Below are positions 34,201 through 47,100 of a stretch of DNA of 64,000 nt, one piece after another. Below the pieces are notes generated by a model. The model was not told the DNA's origin, ran no database searches, and saw nothing but the letters and a program-made list of their open reading frames with translations. The DNA is from Bactericera cockerelli (lineage: Eukaryota > Arthropoda > Insecta > Hemiptera > Triozidae). Position 1 is the first letter of the stretch. Each line of letters begins with the position of its first letter. The DNA lies in NCBI GenBank assembly GCA_024516035.1, contig CM044964.1, positions 11,065,624 to 11,129,623 of the forward strand, in the 5' to 3' direction. The translations under genes were made by a program, and so were the position numbers.

Positions 34201-37200
34201 GTAAAAGTAGATAAATGTTTGGACCCTCTACCAATTCCGATTGACAAGTATCACCCCCCTCTTGACATTTGTTTAAACATCCCAGCGATGGCTCCTAGAG
34301 TTAAGAATTTAACGTGTGATTTGCATAAGCGTGCTGATGACGTATACCATTTTAGAAAAGGTGACTATAGATCTCTTTCTAACGCTCTTGGTAACCAGAA
34401 CTGGGAAATAATATTTGATAACTGTGACAATATAGACAAAGCTCTTTCCAAATTTTACTCGATTCTACATGAAAACATTGCTAAATTTATCCCTTTAAAA
34501 ACTATACATGAGTTGAAATTCCCCGAGTGGGCTACCCCTGAATTTAAAGATCTTGTATTTCAGAAGAAAAAAGCTCATAAAATATTCAAGTCTTCGGGTT
34601 CTAAAGAACATCTTGATCAATTTAAACTCTTGAGAGTGCAATGTAAATCGAAATCACAAGTAGATTATTCAAATTTCGTTAAAACAAAAGAATCTGAGTT
34701 TAAAACAACACCGGCGAAATTTTGGTCTTTTATTAAGTCCAAGAAACAGGATAATGACATGCCATCTCAAATGACACATAAAAATAACACATCTTCCGAT
34801 CCTAACACTATTGCCAATCTATTTGCAGAAAATTTCTCTGCAGCCTACTCAGCTGAACAGCTGGCACCACCTTATTTTAAATTTGACAATGTCCTCAATC
34901 CGACACTGAAAGAGATTTCTGTTACTGAGAATCAAGTATTTAAATTATTACAGAAATTAAAAGCTGATTCATCTAGTGGACCGGATAATGTTCCACCTAT
35001 AATTCTTAAAAACTGTGCCACTGTTTTAGCCCTACCTCTCAGTTTGTTATTTAATAAATCTCTAAGTACAGGGATGTTTCCTCACAGCTGGAAAACATCC
35101 TTTGTAATACCAATTTTTAAGAATGGTGATAAAAATAACATAACGAACTACAGGCCAATTTGTAAATCTTCCACCATTCCCAAGTTATTTGAATGTCTCA
35201 TTTATAACATTTTAGCACCGACTTTATCTTCCCTTCTTACCAGTCATCAGCACGGTTTTGTAAATAAAAAATCAACAACAACAAATCTTTTATCTTTCAC
35301 TGACCACATAAACAGAGTAATTGACCAGGGAGCCCAATTTGACTGCATTCTGACAGATTATAGCAAAGCTTTTGATAAAATTAACATTAACATCTTATGT
35401 TCTAAATTACAAGCCTATGGTATACATGATCCCCTCCTGACATGGTTTTATAGTTATTTTTCTGACAGAACTCAATTGGTTAAGCTTAAATCGACATTGA
35501 AAAATGACAAATGTGGTTGCACATCCAATAGTATAAATAACCTGACTACTATCTTATCCGACCCTTTCGAAGTTAGATCTGGCTGCCCACAAGGTGGACA
35601 TATTTCAGGACTAGCCTTCGATTTATTTATTAATGACATATATTTATTTTTATTGACGGATTTTTGGTTATTTGCTGATGACAAAAAGACTGGACAAAGA
35701 ATTGACAATGTAAACGATGCTGTACTTTTACAAAAATCTCTGGATAATCTCTACCTATGGTGTTCGATTAATAAAATGGAATTAAATATAAAAAAATGCA
35801 AAGTTATCACCTTTAATCGAAAAAAGAGCCCCATCATATTTGAATACAAAATTAATGGCATTCCCCTGGAAAGAGTCTACAGCATCAAGGACCTTGGTAT
35901 AACTTTTGACCACAAATTGTGTTTCAATGAACATTATAATAACATTACTAGTCGAGCTTACAAAACACTCGGGTTCATAAACCGAAACTCGAAAGATTTC
36001 CAAAACCCTAAAACTTACATCCTTCTATATAACGCTTTTATTCGCTCTTTACTTGAATACGCATCTCCTGTGTGGTCGCCATATTATGAAAAATACAAAT
36101 TACAAATTGAAAGAGTACAGCATCGATTCCTTCGAAATCTCGCATACAAACAAGGAACTCCAATGTCTTTTACAAACCATGACTATTGTGAAATCATGAA
36201 AAATAATAATATTTTATCTTTAGACAATAGAAGGGACACTAGTGACATAATCTTTCTATATAAAATTTTAAATGAGCTGACATTATTGCCTGAAATAAAA
36301 GAAAATATTCGATTTCGAAATACAGGCCGAAATACTCGCAACAAAGACATTTTTGACTTAGATTTCTGCTCAAAGAACTATACCTTCCACAAACCACTTA
36401 ATAGAATGATAAGATTATTTAATCAAGCTTCTAATTCTGATTCATCTATACATCCCTTCTCTTGTTCGATCAATGAAATAAAAGATAAATTAAGAAAGAT
36501 ATTGGAAACTTAATATTTTGTTATAATCATAAGATATAACTATATTTATAAGATCAAACAATTTTACTGTCTTTTTCTATCTATCTTTATTATATATTTA
36601 TGTATCTTAACTATATTTATATCAAATAAACATGGGTTTACCCCGTTAATTTATGAAAATTAAAAAATTCTGCTAGCAATTCCAATATTTGATCTCTCTG
36701 TAAAAAAAAATAGGACCGTCATAGTCATAGTATATTAATGAACACATGTCGAAATTTCCTATCTGACAAATCGACGAAATAATACCGAAATTGATGTGGA
36801 ATTATTTGTTATTAGGTTCATATTAGAAATCCAAATTGTTAGGTATATGTATGTAATATTATATAAAACTAGGATTCTTTTAATTTAAATTTTCACTCAC
36901 CGACTTAAGTTTCGCCTAACTCGTAGGCTTGATCTCGTAGGCTTGAAACCAGTCCAGTAATCGTGATCAAGCCTACGAGTTAGGCGAAACTTAAGTCGGT
37001 GAGTGAAAATTTAAATTAAAAGAATCCTAGTTTTATATAATATTACATACATATACCGAAATTGATGTCCTAGACATTATGAATTACTTCTCTTATATTG
37101 TGTAAATTAATTTGTAATTATCTGTGTTGTATGTATGTCCAATTAATAAAGTGGTTAATAATAATAATAATAATATGAATAATCGAATTAGTCTCCGTGG

Positions 37201-39530
37201 CCAAGTTAGTTAGCGCACTAGGCATTGCACGCATGGTGACCTGGGTACAAGACGAGCGCATTAACCACTTAACTACCTGTGTACCTTGTTCTTCTCCTAG
37301 TAGTCACCGTGGCAGAGTGAATTAGCGCGCTACGCATTGCACGCACGGTGACCTGTGTTCGATCGGCGGCGAGGCAGAATTTTGTCTGCTCTGTACTAGC
37401 ATGTTCGTGGTCCATTCATACCTCGTGAGGAAAAATGAGTAGCTGCTTTGATGTGAGCAGCGACCAGTGCCGGCTTTATTGGCAAACACTAGATATGGTA
37501 TATTAAATGGTAAAAAGTCCTATGATTCTATGCTGCCCACTAAAATTGTGACATAATAACACAAAGAAAAAAAATTGGAGCAAAAAAATATTTAGTTTTT
37601 TTTTTTTACAAAAACGAACACAACACTAATATCAGAAATTTATCGGAAGTAAAACATTATTTTACTTGCTAATCACAATAGAGGGAGCGCAAGATCGGAG
37701 AGTATAGAGGCATGTTGTAGACAAGGCCAAAAACCAAATAGAGTCGTATTTTTCTGTTTAACCAAAAAACATTTTCAGGTTAGGTTTTTTCTAAATATTT
37801 CCATTTTATTCCAAGGTCATTCGTGAAAGAAAAATGCGTTTGGTTGCTTTTAAAGATAAACAATGGACTTAACCTATAAAAGAACTGGAAGCAATAATTT
37901 TCTACTTCCACTTTGGTTAACTTTTTAAGAGGAAATTTTTCCTCTTCCAAAAGAAAAATGACTTGCTTCCAGTTTGGTTCATTTTATTCCCGTTTGGTTA
38001 ACTTTGGTTAGAAAGAAAAATAGGGCTCAGGTTTCCAATGGCCATGGAGGTAAGGTAAGGTAAAAAAATATTTTATTTTAGTTCCATAATATTCCCCCTA
38101 TATTGTAACATAATATTACAAATAAACATTATTCTATTATATTCTATTCTATTGTATTCTATTCTATTGTATTCTATTTTATTGTATTGTATTGTATTGT
38201 ATTGTATTCTATTCTATTTCTATTCTATTTCTATTCTATTTCTATTCTATTTCTATTCTATTTCTATTCTATTTCTATTCTATTCTATTCTATTCTCTTC
38301 CCCCAGGTGTGATGTCGGGCGGCGGGAACACGCCCATACGCGGCCTCATGGGCGCGAAGGCCACAGTGTCCACAGATAGCGGGGCCGCCAGGGATCTGGA
38401 GGCCAAGGAGAAGAGGGCCGCGGCCTTGGAGACAGAGCTGAAGATTGTGGCCCAGAGGAGAATGGAGCTCGAGACTCGGATCACGTGCACGAGCAACGAG
38501 CTCAAGTACAAGAGGCAGGACTATGACACGTTCCTCATTGACGTGAAGGTAAGTGCTCTGTTTTTTTTTTATTTTTATATATATAGAAGCAGGACTATGA
38601 CACGTTCCTCATTGACGTGAAGGTAAGTGCTCTGTTTTTTTTATCTCTATATATAAATGGGAAATATGGACGGGCTTTGTATCTTTGTATGTCTGTGTGC
38701 AGGAATTGTTTAGGCGAAACGGTAAGAGATAGCAAAAAATTGATGGGAGACGACCCCAAGTAAAATTGCCGAAAAACACCAGGTAAACTATTAAAAGTCC
38801 GAAATTCCAAACTGTCCTTGAGTTATGACCTTCCTCAAGTATTTCCTTGAGGAAGGGTCCGATTTTAAGACAGTCTTTGCCCTGGAACTTGAAATCTATC
38901 GCGAGGACCTATATTTTTTACTATTTAATAACACATTAGACAAAATTATCTTTCATTTAATTCATTTTAGGCCATATTCTGACGTACCGTGATGGAGATA
39001 CAAGCCAGAATGTTCGAAATTTTGACCTTTTTTTCAGACTTTTCACGTTTTTTAACAGATTCCAGCATGGAACTTAAAATTTATCGCGAGGACCTATATT
39101 TTTTATTATTTAATAACAAATTAGACAAAACAAGCTTTCAATTAATACATTTGAGGTCACATTCTGACGTACCGTTCTTGAGATATTAGCCAGAATATTC
39201 GAAATTTCTTCCTTTTATTCAGACTTTTCACGTTTTTTAACAGATTCCAGCGCGGAACTTAAAATTTATCGCGAGGACCTATATTTTTGATATTGTAAAA
39301 CTGTCTCAGAACATCACATGCTTTTATTTGAGCCCTTTGTTGCCATATTCTGACAAACCGTTCTCGAAATATAGGCCAGTTTGCTACATTATTAATATCC
39401 GCTATGATAGATTTGGCTCGGGATTTTGAAATTTACAGCGATGATGTGTGTGTGTGTGTATGGTGATGTGTGTGTGTGTGTATGGTGATGTGTGTGTGTG
39501 GATGTGTGTGTGTGGTTTGTGTGTGGTGTG

Positions 39531-39566
<36 letters not shown>

Positions 39567-39697
39567 TTGTGTGTGTGGGTTTGTGTGTGTGGGTGGGTGT
39601 GTGGGTGGGTGGGTGTGTGTGTGTGTGTGTGTGGATGGGTGTGGCTGTGTTGTGGGTGTGTTTGGGTGAGTGTCTGTGTATGGGTGTGGATGTGGTG

Positions 39698-39759
<62 letters not shown>

Positions 39760-40682
39760 ATGGGTGTGGTGTGTGTGTATGTGGTGTGTGGTGTGTGTGG
39801 TGTGTGATGTATGGGTGGTGTGTGATGTATGGGTGGTGTGTGATGTATGGGTGGTGTGTGTGTGATGGCTTGGCGAAGCGGGTGCAGCCCGCTAGTTTTT
39901 ATATATATAGAAGCAGGACTATGACACGTTCCTCATTGACGTGAAGGTAAGTGCTCTGTTTTTTTTTTTTTTTTATATATATAGAAGCAGGACTATGACA
40001 CGTTCCTCATTGACGTGAAGGTAAGTGCTCTGTTTTTTTTTTATTTTTATATATATAGAAGCAGGACTATGACACGTTCCTCATTGACGTGAAGGTAAGT
40101 GCTCTGTTTTTTTTTTTTTTATTATTATTTTATTTTAAGAAGCAGGACTGACACGTTCCTCATTGACGTGAAGGTGAGTGCTCTGTTTTTTTTTTTTTTT
40201 TTTTTTTTTTTTTGACATTTTCATGTCTTTGCTCTGACACATAACCAAAATTATGTGACGAAATTATGTAACGATATTATGTAACGATATTATGTAACGA
40301 AATATTGAATTGTAAAGGGAGAGAAGAGGGAAAGTGTGTGTCATGCGCACAATGGCGAAGTATTGAATTGTAGAGGGAGAGAAGAGAGAAGGTATGTGTC
40401 ATGCGCACAATACGAAATTTGGTCAGTTGGGTTTTGGACCTTGAATAGTAAAGATGAAAATGTCCCAATGGTTGCAGACTCGTATGCAAGCGTTTTTTTA
40501 AACAAAAACTTAACATCGCTTTCAACTGCATGGTCATATCAGTAGTCACCGTGGCAGAGTGAGTTAGCGCGCTAGGCATTGTACGCATGGTGACCTGGGT
40601 TCGATTCCCAGCGGGGCAGGAATTTTTTTTTTAAGAAGCAGGACTATGACACGTTCCCCATTGACGTGAAGGTGAGTGCTCT

Positions 40683-40729
<47 letters not shown>

Positions 40730-41153
40730 ACATTTTCATGTCTTTGCTCTGGCACATAACCAAAATTATGTGACGAAATTATGTAACGAAATTATGTAAC
40801 GATATTATGTAACGAAATATTGAATTGTAAAGGGAGAGAAGAGGGAAAGTGTGTGTCATGCGCACAATGGCGAAGTATTGAATTGTAGAGGGAGAGAAGA
40901 GAGAAGGTATGTGTCATGCGCACAATACGAAATTTGGTCAGTTGGGTTTTGGACCTTGAATAGTAAAGATGAAAATGTCCCAATGGTTGCAGACTCGTAT
41001 GCAAGCGTTTTTTAAACAAAAATTTAACATCGCTTTCAACTGCATGGTCATATCAGTAGTCACCGTGGCAGAGTGAGTTAGCGCGCTAGGCATTTTTTTT
41101 TTTAAGAAGCAGGACTATGACACGTTCCTCATTGACGTGAAGGTGAGTGCTCT

Positions 41154-41191
<38 letters not shown>

Positions 41192-44100
41192 AGCAGGACT
41201 ATGACACGTTCCTCATTGACGTGAAGGTGAGTGCTCTGTTTTTTTACTTCCGAAATATTTCTAATATTAGAAATCGGAAGTATTGTGTTCGTTTTTGTTT
41301 AAAAAAAAAATTGTTCTCCGATTTCAATTTTTTTCATATTTTTAGACGTTTCATAACCTCCTGAGCAACTTTGGTTTTGTGTCCGTCTGTCGGTCTGTTA
41401 AAAATATTCCTTGTAACGCGCAAATCTCGGAAACCAATCAACAGATTTTTTGTATCGTTCTAACGAAGCTTTATTGTTAGTTCAATTACGATCAAGATGA
41501 GAAAATTTACTTCCCCATTCATTTCAGTTGTGAATCCTATCGAAATTTTTCCATCAAAATATTTCCTCAACATGTTTTGTAATGTGTGTTTGCATGTGTT
41601 TTTGTATGGGTGGTGTGTGTATGTGTGTGTGTGTGTGTGTATGTATGTGTGTGTATGATCTATGGGTGGTGTGTGTGTGTATATAGGCAGTATGGGTGGT
41701 GTGAGTGTGATGTATGGGTGGTGTGTGTGTGTGTGATGGCTTGGCGAAGCGGGTGTAGCCCGCTAGTAATATTATACAGTTGAATCTGGATATTAAAGAA
41801 CTATTTCCACGTCAAATTTATCTACAGTAAGGAGAAATAACCTCTTTATAAGAGAAACTCTTTCTAAGAGAAAACACTTTTATATTTCTTTCCGACTACA
41901 TATTTTTGTAAGAAAGAAACACAATACAATTACAACAAAGGTTTTATTTACAGATTAGTATATACAGTGAAAGTAATAGAAACTAAATAATTCATAGTGC
42001 TATCTCCAGACGCCATCTTGCTTGTGCATAATGTCTAGACGTCATCTTTTTTCTGCATAATGTCTAGACGCCATCTTTCTTGTGCATAATGTCTAGACGC
42101 CATCTTTCTTGTGAATAATGTCTAGACGCCATCTTTCTTGTGCATGATCTCTAGACGCCAGCTTTCTCATGCATAACCTCTAGACGCCATCTTTCTCATG
42201 CATAATGTCTAGACGCCATCTTTCTTGTGCATAATGTCTAGACGCCATCTTTCTTGTGCATAATGTCTAGACGCCATCTTTCTCATGCATAATGTCTAGA
42301 CGCCATCTTTCTTGTGCATAATGTCTAGACGCCATCTTTCTTGTGCATAATGTCTAGACGCCATCTTTCTCATGCATACTCTCTGGACGCTATCTTTCTT
42401 GTGCATACTCTCTAGACGCCATCTTTCTTGTGCATAATGTCTACACGCCAACCTTCTTCTGCATAATGTCTAGACACCATCATTCTTGTGCATACTCTCT
42501 AGACGCCATCATTCTTATGTATAATCTCTGGAAGCCATCATGTGTATAATGTCTAGACGCCAGCTTTCTCATGCATAACCTCTGGACGCCATCTTTCTCA
42601 TGCATAACGTCTAGACGCCATCTTTCTCGTGCATAACGTCTAGACGTCATCTTTTTTCTGCATAATGTCTAGACGCCATCTTTCTTGTGCATAATGTCTA
42701 GACGCCATCTTTCTTGTGAATAATGTCTAGACGCCATCTTTCTTGTGCATAATCTCTAGACACCATCATTCTTGTGCATAATCTCTAGACGCCATCATTC
42801 TTGTGCATAATGTCTAGACGCCATCTTTCTTGTGCATAATGTCTAGACGCCATCTTTCTCATGCATAATGTCTAGACGCCATCTTTCTCATGCATAATGT
42901 CTAGACGCCATCTTTCTTGTGCATAACCTCTAGACGCCATATTTCTTGTGCATAATGCCTAGACGCCATCTTTCTCATGCATAGTGTCTAGACGCCATCT
43001 TTCTTGTGCATAATGTCTAGACGCCATCATTCTTGTGCATAATCTCTAGAAGTTATCTTGTGCATAATGTCTAGACACCATCATTCTTGTGCATAATCTC
43101 TAGAAGCCATCATGTGCATAATCTCTAGACAACATCATTCTTGTGCATAATGTCTAGACGCCGTCTTTCTCATGCATAACGTCTAGACGCCATCTTTCTT
43201 GTGCATGATCTCTAGACGCCAGCTTTCTCATGCATAACCTCTAGACGCCATCTTTCTCATGCATAACGTCTAGACGCCATCTTTCTTGTGCATGATCTCT
43301 AGACGCCAGCTTTCTCATGCATAACCTCTAGACGCCATCTTTCTCATGCATAATGTCTAGACGCCATCTTTCTTGTGCATAATGTCTAGACGCCATCTTT
43401 CTTGTGCATAATGTCTAGACGCCATCTTTCTCATGCATAATGTCTAGACGCCATCTTTCTTGTGCATAATGTCTAGACGCCATCTTTCTTGTGCATAATG
43501 TCTAGACGCCATCTTTCTCATGCATACTCTCTGGACGCTATCTTTCTTGTGCATACTCTCTAGACGCCATCTTTCTTGTGCATAATGTCTACACGCCAAC
43601 CTTCTTCTGCATAATGTCTAGACACCATCATTCTTGTGCATACTCTCTAGACGCCATCATTCTTATGTATAATCTCTGGAAGCCATCATGTGTATAATGT
43701 CTAGACGCCAGCTTTCTCATGCATAACCTCTGGACGCCATCTTTCTCATGCATAACGTCTAGACGCCATCTTTCTCGTGCATAACGTCTAGACGCCATCT
43801 TTCTCATGCATAATCTCTAGACGCCATCTTTCTCATGCATAATGTCTAGACGCCATCTTTCTCATGCATAATGTCTAGACGCCATCTTTCTTGTGCATGA
43901 TCTCCAGCTCCTCCGCGCTCCTCGTCTGGTTGATCTTCTTTAAGTAGGTGCTGTTGGAGAAGAAGTTGTAGATCTCCTTGTTGGGGATGTACAGCTTGTT
44001 CCTGAAGTTGGTGCATCATTCTTGTGCATAATGTCTAGACGCCATCTTTCTCGTGCATAACCTCTAGACACCATCACTCTTGTGCATAATCTCTAGACGC

Positions 44101-47100
44101 TATATCTTTCTTGTGCATAATGTCTAGACGCCATCTTTCTTGTGCATAATCTCTAGACGCCATCTTTCTCATACATAATCTCTAGACGCCATCTTTCTCA
44201 TGCATAATGTCTAGACGCCATCTTTCTCATGCATAACGTCTAGACGCCATCTTTCTCATGCATAATGTCTAGACGCCATCTTTCTCATACATAATCTCTA
44301 GACGCCATCTTTCTCATACATAATCTCTAGACGCCATCTTTCTCATGCATAATGTCTAGACGCCATCTTTCTCATGCATAACGTCTAGACGCCATCTTTC
44401 TCATGCATAATGTCTAGACGCCATCTTTCTTGTGCATGATCTCCAGCTCCTCCGCGCTCCTCGTCTGGTTGATCTTCTTGAAGTAGGTGCTGTTGGAGAA
44501 GAAGTTGTAGATCTCCTTGTTGGGAATGAACAGATTGTTCCTGAAGTTGGTGCATCATTCTTGTGCATAATGTCTAGACGCCATCTTTCTCGTGCATAAT
44601 GTCTAGACGCCATCTTTCTCATGCATAACGTCTAGACGCCATCTTTCTTGTGCATGATCTCCAGCTCCTCCGCGCTCCTCGTCTGGTTGATCTTCTTGAA
44701 GTAGGTGCTGTTGGAGAAGAAGTTGTAGATCTCCTTGTTGGGGATGTACAGCTTGTTCCTGAAGTTGGTGAGGTAGCCAGAGTGCATGAGGGACTTGATG
44801 AAGGCCTGGACACGAGGACAGCAATAGAATCATTTGTTATAATAGCTATACTTATAAAAGAGAGTTTCACTCACTGACAGACTGACTGACTCACTGATTC
44901 ATCACTGACTCACAAAAGAAACTAAATAGTTCATAGTACTATCTCCAGACGCCAGCTTTCTCATACATAATCTTTAGACGTCATCTTTCTTGTGCATAAT
45001 GTCTAGACGCCATCTTTCTTGTGCATAATGTCTAGACGCCATCTTTCTTGTGCATAATGTCTAGACGCCATCTTTCTTGTGCATAATGTCTAGACGCCAT
45101 CATTCTTGTGCACAATGTCTAGACGCCATCTTTCTTGTGCATGATCTCTAGACACCATCTTTCTTGTGCATAATGTCTAGACGCCAACTTTCTTGTGCAT
45201 AATCTCTAGACACCATCTTTCTTGTGCATAATGTCTAGACGCCATCTTTCTTGTGCATAATGTCTAGACGCCAACTTTCTTGTGCATAACCTCTAGACGC
45301 CATCTTTCTCATGCATCATTCTTGTGCATAATGTCTAGGCGCCATCTTTCTCATGCATCATTCTTGTGCATAATGTCTACACGCCATCTTTCTCATGCAT
45401 CATTATTGTGCATAATGTCTAGACGCCATCTTTCTTGTGCATAATGTCTAGACGCCATCTTTCTCTTGCATCATTCTTGTGCATAATGTCTAGATGCCAT
45501 CTTTCTCATGCATCATTCTTGTGTATAATGTCTAGACGCCAGGTTTCTCATGCATAATCTCTATACGCCATCTTTCTTGTGCATAATGTCTAGACGCCAT
45601 CTTTCTTGTGCATAATGTCTAGACGCCATCTTTCTCATGCATCATTCTTGTGCATAATGTCTAGACGCCATCTTTCTCATGCATCATTATTGTACATAAT
45701 GTCTAGACGACATCTTTCTCATGCATCATTCTTGTGCATAATGTCTAGCTAGACGCCATCTTTCTCGTGCATAACCTCTAGACGCCATCTTTCTTGTGCA
45801 TAACCTCTAGAGTCTCTAGACGCCATCTTTCTCGTGCATAACCTCTAGACGCCATCTTTCTCATGCATAACGTCTAGACGCCATCTTTCTCATGCATAAC
45901 GTCTAGACGCCATCTTTCTTGTGCATGATCTCCAGCTCCTCCGCGCTCCTCGTCTGGTTGATCTTCTTGAAGTAGGTGCTGTTGGAGAAGAAGTTGTAGA
46001 TCTCCTTGTTGGGGATGAACAGCTTGTTCCTGAAGTTGGTGAGGTAGCCGGAGTGCATGAGGGACTTGATGAAGGCCTGCACACAAGGAAAGCAATAGAA
46101 TCAGTTGTTATTATTAAAAGATTCAATATATATTTTGAAATAACACATTTACAAGTTAAAAAAAAGAAGGGGAAAAAAATGTTTTTTTTTTTTTTTAACT
46201 GATTGTTATGCTGTGATTTTTAGCAACCCACGATATATATGGTGGGCAGCATGAATATTTGTAATAAAAAATAAATATTATTCTTCTATAATATAATAAC
46301 TCTTTATAGACAAGAATAATATTAACAAAGGGCGTGATTATTGCCTGAAGCAATCTGTGCCATCAAACCCATTGTTGCTGTTGTTGTAGCCAGCTTGGCT
46401 ACAACTGGAGGGGAAATGATGGTCTCTAGTCAACTTTATTTCAAAGTTGGCTCGTCCTGAACCTCATAAGTATTTTTATGTGCGATTAACCATCGTGAGG
46501 ACTAGAATCAGTCTGGGAATCGTACAAGCTACACATATTAACCTCATCCAACCTGAGTTCAAATCATTTCAACCAATCACCGAAACAATTGAACCGCTTT
46601 GAACAAATATTTCTGAAAGATTTTTCATTGGAATAAAGTAGGAGTACCTGGTAGGTTCGGAGATAAGTGAAGTCCAGCAGCTGATGCAGATAAGCCACGC
46701 CCACTCCTTCATCATGAATCAGCTTTATGATGACGTCACGAGGAATGCCCTTCCTCAATATTCGAGTGTAACTGAAAAGGAAGCCAAAATAACACTCTTT
46801 AGTGGAAAGTAACCACCAGGCAAGGTTAATGCTCAAAGCTAAAACCTAACCCTCAGAGTCTTATTATTATGTGGTCAAAAACTCAAATTAATGAGGAAAA
46901 ATCCATGCACTGGGTGAGATTCGAACCAACGGTACCCAAGTTAACCAAAAAAATTAAAGCAAGTTTGAGTAATTGTGATTAACAAAAAAATGAGAACTTT
47001 TTGAACTTTTTTTTTAATATTTCGAAGAGACACCGACCTCAGTAGCTTGATGGACAAGGCGGCGGACTTGTAATCGGAGGTCAATGGTTCAAGTCCTAAG

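Larger units (their letters stand above)
31733..36661 (+). mobile_element. LINE (jockey/CR1-like non-LTR retrotransposon), probably 5' truncated
   Basis: Two open frames in the sense orientation of SMC4, in its intron 13. ORF1 is open from 31733 without an ATG before 31780, so the 5' end may be missing. ORF2 has endonuclease and RT. After ORF2 about 150 AT-rich bases end near 'taatttatgaaaattaaaaa'. I found no clear target duplication. Both frames are uninterrupted, so the copy is young. Confidence 0.85.
38587..41236 (+). repeat. Eight extra copies of exon 14 3' end with donors, as micro-exon-like units
   Basis: A ~35-base block 'aagcaggactatgacacgtt' to 'ttgacgtgaag' is followed by gtaagtgctctg or gtgagtgctctg. 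Donor GTs are at 38623, 39947, 40021, 40095, 40174, 40672, 41143 and 41227. Each block is preceded by T-rich sequence ending in 'atatatag' or 'ttttaag', so each also has an acceptor-like AG. One copy (40139) lacks a TAT. Transposon pieces are inserted among them. Confidence 0.9.

Noticed and set aside
38645..39893. Helitron call
   Set aside because: TC start and CTAG end fit, but the GC hairpin abuts the terminus and no other Helitron feature is seen, so the class was left open.
39448..39944. Cys/Val/Trp-rich open frames
   Set aside because: Translation of a (TG)n-rich microsatellite.
41985..45902. 29-bp array with a superficial CRISPR-like look
   Set aside because: Units are directly adjacent without unique spacers, the DNA is eukaryotic, and the unit is clearly derived from the adjacent exon end.
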